DNA from: Trichoplusia ni
Lineage: Eukaryota > Arthropoda > Insecta > Lepidoptera > Noctuidae
DNA length: 64,000 bases
Assembly (NCBI RefSeq): GCF_003590095.1
Contig: NC_039479.1
Coordinates: forward strand, 7,998,001 to 8,062,000
Direction: 5' to 3'
Part shown: positions 49,573 to 61,752 of the stretch, piece after piece
How the letters are laid out: the number at the start of each line of letters is the position of its first letter
Position numbering within the stretch: position 1 is the stretch's first letter
Program-made: the position numbers and the translations under genes
Notes under the pieces: generated by a model
What the model was told of the DNA's origin: nothing
Seen by the model: only the letters and a program-made list of their open reading frames with translations
The model's database searches: none

Positions 49573-50855
49573 ATATATAGATTTAGAACCTAAGCGTTAA
49601 GTTTTCGACGTTTCAAGAATACATTACAACATTCATACCATTCATAGTAAATAGGTTTCGTTTGCCTAGGTATACAATACATCTATCTAGTTTAATAAAG
49701 GGCTCGCCGAGCCTCGTAAAAAAGGGAAATCGGAATCCTTGTCTGTGACGTGATTTAATTTATCAACCACATATCTCTGAAACAATTTTGGCTGCGGTAC
49801 TTTTTGCGTGAAGTGATAAGTGAACTGTCGTGTACCTACTATAATATAATGTAGAGTCAGAACTTTTGGTTTTCGGGGGTTTAGAACTTGTTGTTTTTGT
49901 GTGATGATCACAAAGAGCACCCATTATCTTATAGTATGATACAACTGTACAAATCTAAAACTCGGTTTTAAAAGTGTATGTTGGTTAACTAATTATCAGT
50001 GAAATATAAAAACAACTTTTGTGGTACTTTTTATTCTTTGTCACCCAATCACTTAAGTTTGATACCTTAATCTAAAAGCTATTGGGGGTAATCATTAATA
50101 TAACTTAATATTATGAAAGTGCTTTTGCGTGTATAATAATCAAATCAATCAAATTGACCATTTGATAAATAAAAAGAAGTACACGAAACCAGAAAAGAAA
50201 CAATTTTTTCGTTGAAACTCTTAAAGAGAGACTTTAGTTATCTATTGTACGTACAAATTAGTTCTTAAGGTCAGTTTATTCTCCATATTCTGCAGAGTAG
50301 CAAGCCTAAACCTCCTACAGTAAAACTAAATACTCGCTGCTAAGAGACCTCTTAGTCCAGCCCTCGTCTACAAAGTCCGGAGGCCCAGTGGAGGGTAGAT
50401 TAGGTCCATTACTTAGTACAGTTAGCATCATGTCCGTTTCATTTAGTTTAGGTCTCATTTCCACGGTATAGTTAAAAGTTTAGTTGAACACTAACCATTA
50501 GGAAGTTCAGTTACAACTAAAGTTACGTATTTGCATTAGAAACGTCTTTGTGGGAAATGGAAGTGTTTATTTCTTCCATTTTTGACATTATTTTCTATTT
50601 TTATTTTTTAAATTTCAAGGCACGAGTATTGTGTAATCGTCCTGTGTATTACAGTAATATTTCAACTATTGGTAATATTGAAATGAGAACTTTTTGCTTC
50701 AAAAATTATTTGTGACCGCATCAATAACGCCGCTCTTGCATGACATATATTTATCCTAATGAATAATTAGCGGTTAATCATGTTCCTGTTACAAAACCAA
50801 AATAATAAATTTAATTACCTTCGTTTATTAAATTAAATCACAGTTTTATATTTTG

Positions 50856-51015
50856 ACTAGCTGGCCCGTGTCCGCTTCGTTGAGTGTTTTTTTTTGTCAT
50901 TGTAGGTACCCTTTTATTTATTAATAAAAGAGTTACCTAAAACGGTTAAGCAGATCCTAAGATTACCTATCCCCGACACGATACCCACAAACTTTACTCC
51001 TTCGTAATATTAGTG
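50856..51015 (-). mobile_element. Decayed Helitron-like element end
   Basis: ACTAGCTGGCCCGTGTCCGCTTCGTTG at one end and CTTCGTAATATTAGTGAAG at the other fit an inverted, diverged member of the same superfamily. Confidence 0.5.
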
Positions 51016-51689
51016 AAGATAAACTATACAAAACACAAATGTATGAAAATGCAATATTTTTGTTCGTTTCTGTTAAAGCAACTTGCATTTCAATTTACTT
51101 TCTGCAGATCTGAGAAAGAAAGTCTATTAAGGTAATATGTAGTGCCTTTGTGTTTTACATTCTCTAAGTAACTGCTACCTGCCTGATGGATTCTTCTTGC
51201 TGGTTAATGTACATTTTGTATTGCTGAGGTATATTTTAATTGTGTTTGTTGAGCAGAAATTCTTTAAGAAGTATACGTTTGTTTTTATTCAGGTTTAATT
51301 ATATAAGATGAAAAAACACGATTTTTTCTCTTGGTACAAAATGTAGTTGTATGATGCAAAGGTTGACATGCCTGCATGATACAAGACCAGTGCTGAAACT
51401 CAGATGTTTTTTTTCTGAATTGGACAAGTTTTTTGGTGTTGATTCTTTGATTCCGCCGTTCGTTCCCGGCTTCAGTAACGGAAATATTTTTATCTCTATC
51501 CGACGACTTTACATTTTTTTTCTTCTACAGGTAGGTATGTACGTACTAAAACGTTAAAATTCCTACAGTTTTTAAGTTTCACAAGAGTTTCTTGCTGGTA
51601 AAATCTTTAACCGCAGCTTAGTACTCAAACACAGAAAAGTTGATTCCTGATTAAAGTCGTCGTAGTAAAATTCATGGCGCATTAAAATG

Positions 51690-51880
51690 CACAGCGCTCG
51701 AGGAGGCGCTACCGACGAAGCTTCGTCGAGAGATGGCCGCCATTACTAAGTTAATGCACGTCTTTGGCTATTTGCATTCCGCTAACTACGCCGCAAACAT
51801 ACGGCCGCAAAAAAGTACCGTGAACACGCCACGCAGAGCAGCGGGCCGGCTAACTGTTCCCTCTCTAGTACCATATTATT
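51690..51880. promoter_or_regulatory. Candidate regulatory island with octamer and palindrome
   Basis: A GC-rich island in AT-rich DNA. It holds a perfect 16-bp palindrome (CGACGAAGCTTCGTCG, 51713-51728) and a POU-type octamer (ATTTGCAT, 51770-51777). No splice-supported coding frame. Regulatory function is inferred. Confidence 0.35.
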
Positions 51881-54800
51881 TAGGTTTAACGCTTCATCAG
51901 TCGTTACTGTTATGTAACTCTGAGTAAATTATGCGACCCACTGAATGTTCGACTGTCTCTTTAATAAGCAGCCTTCCGTTACCTATTCCTTCGGCCATTT
52001 TACAGGTTATTAGCGTAGAGATGCCCATCTGTGGGTTGCTCAATCTAAGTTAATTGTTTGTATAGCGTGTCTCAACAGATTGTGCCCATATACGTGGCCT
52101 TACAGATAAGGGTGAAATACGGATTAATTAAACTTTGGCCTCTCCCAACCTTCACTGTACGTATAGACATCACATTGTTAATTACCTCCTACTTGTGAAG
52201 AACAAACTAACTCTCCGTAATTCTACTTTTATTTGTACTGGAGTACCTTCATCATGTTGTTTAGTCAGCTTTATTTAGACAGCTTTTGGATGTTAATTAA
52301 ACTAATTATCTAAATGTTTGATTAAAATTGCAAGTTTGTGAAAATTGGAAACCTCAGCCGGACGTAGAACTACCCGTAGCGGAACTAATGCCGAAAAGTA
52401 AACGATCTGTTTGTTTCCTCTCCAACGATGTTCAAGTGGTTGTTTAGCTGATCTTCTTACATTTATTCTTGACTTTACTCAAATACCTGACTGAACTTTA
52501 TAGGTTGTTTATTTGAACATACTGTTCTAATAATAGTCGAAAGTATTTCATATTGCACGAAGTATATTATCTAATTTAGTTTCGATTAGCCATTGTAAAT
52601 TCTCAGGAGGCATCTCGTCTAATCACGAAGTAGTCGGAAGCTTAACTAACGTAACTACGTACCTAAATCCACCTAAAATTAGGGCTCGAGGGATACTTGC
52701 GGAATTCGAAGGAGCTTCGTTCTCAGGGCTCCTTTTCAAAATTGTTTAAGAACACATTGTTAAGGAAATTACTCTTTCAATGAGTTGTGTCTAAGAAAGA
52801 TTTTTAAACCATAAAAGTTATATTTTTTGTATTATTTTATTATTTTGTAGTTATGATTATGGTTATATACAATACAGCCCTCTCGACAAACTTTTGAAGA
52901 TGATTCTGGCTTCATTAAGTAAATTGCAATTATATTTGAAATAATATCGATTTTAATTCGTATTTGAAACTTATTTCGTAATGAAGTTCTAAGAACACAC
53001 AAATATACAAATAAGGTACCGTTTATTAGTAACATACATACATATAAAGCAACTTAACTACGCTGAGTAGCTTTCACTGTAATTAATTAAGGTACAACAT
53101 ATTCGAGAGAATTCGATTGATAGCAATTTAGCCTCCGGGATTGTTTGAAGAGGCATCTCTATCGAGTAATGGTTTCTGAGACTATTAAATAGAGGCTAGT
53201 ACAATATTTGAAACTATTTCATTTACATTTTAACTGAAAGCTTCATATAAGGTATTAATTAATATACGAATGTTAATACAATACACTACGAAAATTATAA
53301 AAAAATTGACACTTCATGTGACTATCCACCGTATCCCACAGCTAGGCAAAGGAGTCAAGAAAAAGATAAAAAGTTGAAATACTTCCGCAATCACTCGTAG
53401 TGTTTTTTTTTATTCCAACATGATTCTAAGGCCACAAAACCTACGAAAATCAGCTTTGTTGTGCCTATTCCTGGGTAGTCGAGTGTAAACCTAAAAGTTT
53501 ACAGAAAGTTCCTGATGTCACACATAAATGTATCCCAAGACTCATATTAGTATAATATATTATAAATCAAGGAATATAATCCAATACTTTTAGCCAACTT
53601 AAAATATTTCCCAAGAATTGAGCTGTAATATAAAATGGGCAGAAGCTAGTTATGTAGCTCATCCGACGCCTCAGTCATAAATATGCTGGTTGGTGCTTAT
53701 TAAACAACATCAATTTCCTTTGGGGATATTACTGTATACTTTTCGTATGTTTGCATAAAACCTACTTTATAGATGAAGAAATAGATTGCCCGGCAAAGCA
53801 GGCCGGCTAACAGCATAAATCTGAAAAAAAAGGTTATTGCAAAGAGGATTGTTTTAAGAGTAATAAATCAATGTATTCTAAACGTAAGCCATTTGCAAAT
53901 GTATCTACATTAGTCAAGCAGTTTTATCATCAAAACAAAATAATGTTTAAATCACAAAACAAACAAACGCTATGTTAATTTAATCAAAGTTTTAGTCGTT
54001 TCTAAGTTTATCGCGAATATTCCTTGTTTACAAGTGGTATTTGGGCCTTTACACAAATAAATATCTATTTGAAGAGTAAATAAAAGACCGAACGTTGTTA
54101 TGGTGGAAATGACCTGATTTCCCTTACATTACCAAAATGTAGGAAACTGCTCGCAAGGGACTTCATGAGTTTATAGTGTCTTGGCATACAAAGTATCGTT
54201 GTCTTTCTATTTATTTAATCTAAAGAAAGCTTGCAAGCGTAGGAGTATTTATTTCTGTATTCACTTAAGGAAATTAAAATTTCAATAATGTGGCTTCGTA
54301 TGAAATAATATTAAATCAAACGTTTATCGAAAGAGGGTTTAATAAGTATGTGTTTACAAACTGTAAAGTCAAGAACTGTGATTTTATCTTATCAGCTTTA
54401 AGCTTTAAGAGCTCTGTTTATGTGGTGTTAACACTTCGCGTTTTATAGCTTTGAGAGTGAGAAGTTTCCTTGATTTATTTGATCACAGAAACAGTGTTTA
54501 TTGAACCGTTATTCTGTAATTTTGTGTGAATATTTACTGAGCACACCACACGATGACATATGGAGGAGACTATGTTAGAAAAAACCGTATTGTGAGTTTT
54601 CGCGACCCTTATTTACCTACAGAGGGATTTTCCGGGGCTTTACACGTATCGACATTTATTTCCAACATAAACTAACCCCATCACATCTCGCAATAATGTA
54701 GCAATGTATCACTGAAATATACGCCGTACATGGGAGAAAAGTTCAATATCATTTTATTTTTATTATTTTTAACAAAAATGCCGATATTTTTTAAAAGCGA

Positions 54801-57142
54801 ACCTCATTTTAGAGTTGCCAAAATATTAAATTAAGCAACTTACTAGAAAACCGGTAGTAACAAGTAGTACACGCGTATCTTAAACAGAAACCGAAAGTAC
54901 CAATAGCCGAAACGTCGACCGAAAAAGTACGAATTTGCCAGAAATAATCCTCTGTTAACAAACGGTGCTTCGTCGCAGGTCATTAGGCGCCATCACAATC
55001 CGAGTGTTGGTCCCTTTATTGATGGTAATTGTGTACATTTTTTAACGTCAACAGAAGCAGGGTTGGCAGCAAGGCTCCAGTTTCTTGGCGAAGATGTAAA
55101 GCATTTTTTTGATGGAATGGCTAATAAATTATTACTCTTCTGTTTGGTCTGTTAATTAAAAATAAATTTGTTATTCTCGTTTTAGAAGAGCAAAAAAATA
55201 TACGTTATATGTAAATTAAGTCTTAGCTAAACTTGTTAAGTTAAGCTAAAAATGTTTCAACATTGGATTCTGTCGGAATGTGCTTGAAAACCGTAACCAC
55301 GTTGAAACTATTGTTATGAACAAAGTTTTTAACGAAGTAACATATTACAGTCAAACATTCAGTTGGAAACGACTTATAACTCCTACATTAATAAGTACTA
55401 AGGCAGATTGTGAAGAGGCAAAGTTTTCATTATAACCGCGAATAAGTAATTTAAGGTACGCGACCCGGAAAGACTTGTCTTAAGCCCGCACTGACAAAAC
55501 TTCAAATGGGGTTGTTTAATTAAAAGATTGTATAACCATTATTATAATGCCCTTACATTCGACCTTCTTGGAAATGACAAACCAAGTCTTATAAGCCACT
55601 TTTGTCTTTTAATTGGCAATGTTAAACCTCAGAATAATTAATCAACTGGCCCTTTTAAGTTTTTGTGAAGTGTTTAGGTATTTGTTGAGTACGAAAAGTC
55701 AAACTTCGAGAAGTGAGATAGCTCGAGTGCGGCCTCATTTTTAATCGAGACCTGCGGAAACTTGACATTCTTTTAATGTATACATTTTTTTATTTTTATG
55801 TAGTATTTCGCTTCGGAAGTGGTTTGGAAGAGTGCTTTCGATAATGGCGGTCGTGTCACCAAAGAGGGATTATTTTTTGGTAAAACGCGTCAAGATTTCT
55901 CCAAGTGTTTTGGGGATATTACCGCAGGCTGAATGTATCAGTCGTACGGCGCTTACACGACAATGTGATTAGTCACGACCGCGAGCACTGTAGCGTTAAT
56001 GTCAGAGGGAGAAGAACTTTAGATCGCTCCCGTTGACATCGCGTAAAAGCAGGCATTCGACTAGTTTGCTTACTCGAGATTAAACACTAGACAAACTTTG
56101 TCAGTAAGCCGCACTTTACTTTGTATAATTACGCTGCGAGATTTATTCTTTCTTTGATTTTGTCGTAAAACTTACCATACTTTGTTATTTGATAATCTGA
56201 ATATGCAAACTTTTCTTCTTTTGTCTTTTGGTTACCCTTTTTCTTTAAAACTTAAAACCAATTGACGACGGAACCACTTCACGGTTGAGTGAAAAATTAA
56301 ATAGGTCACGTGCAAAGAGAAAACATAGAACAACAGAAATAATTGGAAATTATATAAGGTTTCTCCTACTACTCTCTGTTCTGGGAAATTGACTATGAGC
56401 AATAACTAGTGAAGCAAAGTATGTATTAATTAACGTTAATTTTGTAGTTTACGGTAGACTAAGTTCTACCGTAGCATGTTGCCCGACGAACATTATTTAA
56501 GTAAGGATATACATACCTACGTATGTATAAGTTTCCGCTTATTGTTAACTAAGAGGATATTAAATCTTACTAAGTTCAGAAGTCCGTTTGAAGTAGCCAG
56601 CTAACAATTTGTTTAGAGAGATCCTCCAGCATTGTATGCTATGAAGCCATAATGCTGGTGAGACAAACAATGCATCTAAGTAGTTGATTTAAGTTGTAGA
56701 TAAATCGTTTTATCTGTGAACGCAAACATAACATTTTATAAGGAGAAGTACCTACATATTAAAGCAAACGTTTTTTTTTTAATTTCATAAAGTGCTGTTT
56801 GAAATATTTCTTAGCCAACTCTAGCCGGACCACTCTAACTCTTATCCGTGTGTAAGAGAATACGGACCACTTAAGCCGATGCGGACCATCGGAGAAAAGT
56901 GGCGCCAAATACAACGAGGGGTTGTGGCGTTCCTTTATTTACGATTATTCCGTTACTCAGCCGCTGCAGGCGCGGATATAAATTACCGAGAGCATTCAGA
57001 TAACCCACACGCGGCCGGTAAATCCTGCACCTACATACTTTTCTTTCACCCAGAACCATACATTACAGGACGTCTGACATGCTTACAGTTAATTCACTCT
57101 TTTCTCTTCCACGCAATGTTGAATATTTTTTTCTTGTTACAG

Positions 57143-59526
57143 ACAATGCACGTTGCTCAGGATAGTTTATGAAGTTTTTGAAGTTGACGCATCTTAATAG
57201 AGAAAACAAAGATGTCAAATTTTGAAGGTGATGGCGTAGCGTACTGTGTACCGAACGGACAGATGTTCCAGAGGGCGTATGTTAAGATCCACGGCTACAT
57301 CGCGCTTATAATCTGTCTGCTGGGCTGTGCAGCCAACTCAGTGAACATTGCTGTACTCAGTCGAAAAGAGATGATTTCGTCAACGAATTCCATCCTCACG
57401 GGGCTCGCGGTCGCCGACCTGCTCGTCATGATCGACTACATTCCCTTCGCCTTACACATCTACACTAATATATGCGCACAACTCAATAAGGATACGTATG
57501 CGTGGGCCGTCTTCGTCTATTTCCACTCAATATTCAGTCAAACATTTCATACAATATCTATTTGGTTGACTATCACGCTCGCAGTTTGGAGGTTCATCGC
57601 AATAAAATTCCCACAAAAAAATAGAACGTTGTGTAACAAGAAAAACACGAATATAGCTATAGCAGTGGCGTATGCCGTGTGTCCAATATTGTGTTTACCG
57701 ATATATTTCGCTATGAAAATTCAAGAAATTACTCCATCTTCGAGAAATGGTCATGAGAATGGAACGTTGAACGATACCGACGTCAGAAACACATCGACGA
57801 GCTCCGAACCTGTGTACGCCATCGTGATGACTGATAATAACGATCTGCTCACAGCTATATTTTGGATATACAGCGTGTTTATAAAACTTATACCATGTGT
57901 AGTGTTATCAATTTTAAGTGTATTACTAATATTGAAAATGAAATCGAGTGATAGAAGAAGACAGAAGCTATTAAAAAAGTCTGCGATCACTACAAACGAG
58001 GTACGTTATATTTTTATATATTGCAGCATCTGGTATCAGTGTTATGGACGCCCAGACCAGGCCACAATATATTGAACGTTGTAACCAGTCGCTATCATTT
58101 CCCACATCTGCAATGGAAATCGTTATGGAATCCTTTGTATGTGTCAGTGTATTTGCATTTATGATGAATGCTAGGTTTTGCCTACGGCTCCGCGTGTTGT
58201 AGCGGCAAAAACTAGACTATCCGACCGTTCTTGGAGTTTAGGAAATTAATACTAAACATCATAAAACAGGTTAGGTAGACCTAACCTTGAAGGACTAACA
58301 AATTAAGTAATATTCCCGCTTATATATGGATGTGTTGGAATTATGTGACCTTAATGTCTATATTTGTACATCTAAAAGTAAAGAAAATGTTTTGTCTTTA
58401 CGTATCTTGTGTAGGCACTATATGTATGTGTAATTCTGACGAAAAGGAAAAAATGTTAGTTCTTTTCTTTTGTTTCTTGTGAACTCGCCCTTTATGCTTT
58501 CAGACACATTTCAGACAATGAAACGGATTATAAAGAACGAAAGAAATATATGCTATACGTTCTGTTATTTCTGTTAATAAGTTATATGTGTATAATATTC
58601 CATGTCTACATTCTTATCAGTACTTGAGTAGAATCGAATAAATTACGGTTTCGAAGTGAACATTTTACACAAATTCTAAAGCTTATAGTTAGTATTTTAA
58701 CAAATTTTGCTTTTCTATTTAATCTTAAACTGAACAACACATAGTTGAGCTGACCATACACTTCATGACCTCAAAGTCACGAAACCTATATGGCTAGCTT
58801 CAGACGTAGTAAATGATTGCTGGACCTGCCAGATTGCTAGATTTCCCAAATTCACGAAGGATTTTCATATACGACTTCAATGCGATCCTCACTGACCATC
58901 GCAATGCAATTATTCAGTAACAGATGTACCCCTGTTCTGGGAAAGCTGACCCACTTAAACGGTTTCAAAATTTATTGATCAAGAATGAAATTGGTTTGGC
59001 AGAAGTCCTGAAATCAATCATAGTCTTTAGCATGAGCAGAACAGACGAAATTTATTTCGTTAAGAAAAATGGGGAATTTCTTATAGTACTTACGCACTTC
59101 GTACGAGTAGAGTAGAACTATGTCGATGTCAAGCTGGTTTTAAAAGTTGAAAATATCGTTGGGCGTTGAAGTATGAACTACAGAAAATGATTTAAGCTCC
59201 GTACATCGATTTTGAGGCTAGGTAGTAAGGTAAAATCTATCTCCTGATCAATATTGCGATCGTTGAAATTGACCAACTTGCTTTACTTCCGAACTCCTAT
59301 TCAGTTACTACCTCCTATGTTGAGCCAATGTAACATTTACAGGGAGAGAAGGCTCGCCTCAACGATGATGGTGGGAAGAGAGGTGGCGGTGGCCGGACGG
59401 ACCGCACGACGCGGATGCTGGTGGCCCTTCTGGGCCTATTCCTCGCCACAGAACTACCGCAGGCCCTTTTCGGTCTTCTCACAGCCATTGCTCCGCATCT
59501 CTTCCAAGTGTGTTATTATGCTTTTG
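57143..59526 (+). CDS. Myosuppressin-receptor-like (dmsr-1-like) class A GPCR, partial
   Basis: The first coding exon starts after an acceptor at 57142; the ATG is at 57212 and the donor follows 58000. The second exon is 59343-59526. They join in phase (TTNE|GEKARL). TM1: YIALIICLLGCAANSVNIAVL. TM2: NSILTGLAVADLLVMIDYIPFA. TM3: FHSIFSQTFHTISIWLTITLAVWRFIAI, with WRF where most class A receptors have DRY, as in the myosuppressin/FMRFamide and sex-peptide receptor group. ECL2 has three N-glycosylation sequons (NGT, NDT, NTS). ICL3 is basic and, in the second exon, Gly-rich. TM6: DRTTRMLVALLGLFLATELP, followed by CYYAFG before the donor. TM7 and the C-tail should be in a further exon beyond 59526; I could not find it before 64000. 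Ligand type is inferred from the family. Coding starts at 57212; 57143-57211 is 5' UTR. Confidence 0.88.
57146..57225 (+). promoter_or_regulatory. Two overlapping upstream ORFs before the GPCR start
   Basis: uORF1 (57146-57172, 8 codons plus TGA) ends with its TGA overlapping the ATG of uORF2 in an ATGA arrangement. uORF2 (57169-57225, 18 codons plus stop) runs over the receptor ATG at 57212 in another frame. If both lie in the mature mRNA they should lower or condition receptor translation. Confidence 0.6.
58001..59342 (+). other. Intron between the TM1-5 and TM6 exons of the GPCR
   Basis: Donor GTACGT at 58001 and acceptor ACATTTACAG ending at 59342. No coding exon or clear repeat inside; short frames only. 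Confidence 0.8.
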
Positions 59527-60060
59527 GTAAGTAATATATAATAACTCTATTTTTTTTTAAGACCGTTCTAAGTATGTTTTGTCGTCAACAAAATCTAAAG
59601 GCTCATGAAGCTAAGAACTTTTAGTATAGGAATATCATATAGGACGTAGCGCTGAAGTAGTATTGAATAAGCTCTACATAGCTACACCTCTAATGATTCT
59701 CAGCCAGTTATATTTCACAAATGGTATATACTCATATAAACTGTCTACTATACTAATTTTGAATGAATACTAATTTTAATCAACAAATCCTAAAATGAAT
59801 ACGTCATTTCACTTCGTAACTAACTAATTCAATTTATTTATTTGAGTTTAACTTGTTAGACCAGATTAGATATCGGGTTTCGATATCGTTGCTTACGCGT
59901 AAAGTTTAATACAATGGAGTAAAGTTTAAACCCTGGCATTAATTGGCACTCATTAGCTTGAGTGTGTTATGAAAGTGAGCAAATTCTTAGGTATTTTTAG
60001 AAATTTAATAAATAAGGAGTCTGTAATAAGTACTATACCACGTATGACTTGCTTACGCTA

Positions 60061-60157
60061 GGAGGTATAGCGAAGTGGTATAGGCAGTATAGGGCACCAG
60101 GGTACGCTACCTGTCGCAAGTTCGATCCCCGCGTTGGACAAGCATTTGCTTTTTTTA
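60061..60157 (+). mobile_element. tRNA-like Pol III unit (SINE head)
   Basis: Box A TAGCGAAGTGG near 60068, an intact box B GTTCGATCCCC at 60120-60130 and a run of seven T at about 60150-60156 as a Pol III terminator. It ends CGCGTTGGACAAGCATTTGCT, a block similar to the SINE at 19919. A clean cloverleaf with an anticodon arm cannot be drawn with certainty, so this is a SINE head rather than a tRNA gene. Confidence 0.6.
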
Positions 60158-61713
60158 CTGTATGCCATTAATTTAGATATTTACGTTACCTACATAAACG
60201 CTACTACGCTGTTTCGATAAAATAGTCTCGGTAGAAATAATTGAAATGTACTCGTACATTGTAGTAGCCGTTTTATCATTACATCTACTAAGGAAGAAAA
60301 AGTAAATAGTTCTGTCACTCATAGTGAACGAAACTGTCGGTTACCAGCACGATACCCTAATTAATTCTATTTTTACTCTTTTATCTTTACTGTAAATCTA
60401 ATAACCTATACATACATTTCTTGGTGGTTATTTAAAACCTTTTTATTTGGTTTGGTTACTATTTGAGTGTAATATATTTGAAATTCGTGTCTTGGATATG
60501 CTTCACAAAACGTCTCTGCGGCTATTTAAATAAATTGCTGTAGAAATACTTTAATTATTAGAATTAATAATTTAATAAAATTTCAAAGAGGTATAAATCA
60601 AGCTTTTCATAGGAAGACAATTAATGAGAATAAGTACTTGAAAATTTAATATAAATCTTTAGAAAAAATCCTGATTCATAAAAAAAGTAATTTTCTTTTT
60701 ATCGTTGTCAGGATTCAGGTACCTAATCAGGGAAATCGTTTAAAAAATTAGGCGAAAGCCGACTGACCGCGATCCAGGATTAGCCGTGACGGCTGGTTAA
60801 TCGCTGAATAATGCACGTTAATGTGGCAAGCGGTGGTAATATTGCCTGCTACCGGATTATTAGAATTTGAACAAAGCAGTATTTTTGTAACATGTTATTT
60901 TATAAATGTAATTTATTCTTTTAAGGTAGCATATTGTTTGAAACGATAATCCGTCTTTTATGTTTCACCAAATGTTTCAGTAATATTCACAAGTAAAGTG
61001 CCCATGAACGTATTACCAATTTATATTCAGATATTTTTTTTTCAGTCTCTGGAATCCCAACTTTAGACGCTACGTTGTAATGAAATTGTGTGGTCTAGCT
61101 CAAGTATAATTTGCTTGAATCCATTAAGACTCCAAATAGTGCGTAGAGGCAGAATAATTCAAGATAAGTCTTTATGTCAATGCGCACCGCTATAGACGGG
61201 AACAAATATTGTTACTTTACAAAAACCAGACCAATTCAATTCTGTTATATTTCAATTTAAACTTCGTTTCGAATAAAAATACATCGGATTACTTGATTAA
61301 AATCAATTTTATTCGTTTGTTTGTGTATAGCATACCTACCGTTCGTTACATAAGTTAAATTTGATGCAGCAAATTCGGAAGCTTCCAGTTTATTTTGTTA
61401 AATAAATTTTGGAAGATCAGCAAATGTTATTATTCATACAAATAACAATCCCGTTTCGTATTTATTGATTCACTGATTCGAGTAATCATTTAAATTGCTT
61501 TTAATTACAATTTCCCATAAAACTGGATTAAGGTATTTTAATTTCACACATTATAATTAAGCATGTGTCAAATTGACGTGACTACATCAAAGTGACTTAA
61601 AGATTTTAAAATAACGAGCTGGTGCTGATCACCTTCCTGCCAATAACTATAATTTAAATGTCATTGAGTCTGTTTCTAACTCAAAAGTAAGGTCTTCAAC
61701 ATGTTGCAGAAAC

Positions 61714-61752
61714 GAGATGGCACTCTACGCTGTGTAATGCGCCATCTCGCTT
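61714..61752. repeat. Hairpin with 9-bp arms
   Basis: CGAGATGGC and GCCATCTCG are exact reverse complements around a roughly 19-nt centre that can add a short TAC/GTA pairing. It is too short for a typical microRNA precursor. Confidence 0.45.

Larger units (their letters stand above)
34887..57142. other. Gene-free region, possibly the first intron of the GPCR gene
   Basis: About 22 kb with no supportable coding exon on either strand. It is AT-rich with many repeats (listed separately), degenerate TG (about 42836-42882) and GA (43541-43553) microsatellites, and a few GC-rich islands (about 51690-51880, 54955-55030, 55840-56060, 56830-57030) that may be conserved regulatory DNA. Confidence 0.45.

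Noticed and set aside
56879..57172. 97-aa plus frame just before the GPCR
   Set aside because: It runs across the splice acceptor at 57142 and has no domain; likely intronic or regulatory DNA.
60061..60157. Functional tRNA gene
   Set aside because: Boxes A and B and a T-run are present, but I could not draw a sound anticodon arm, and the 3' part matches SINE sequence.
61714..61752. microRNA precursor
   Set aside because: Only 9 paired bases in the main stem and a total length under 45 nt, too small for a pre-miRNA.
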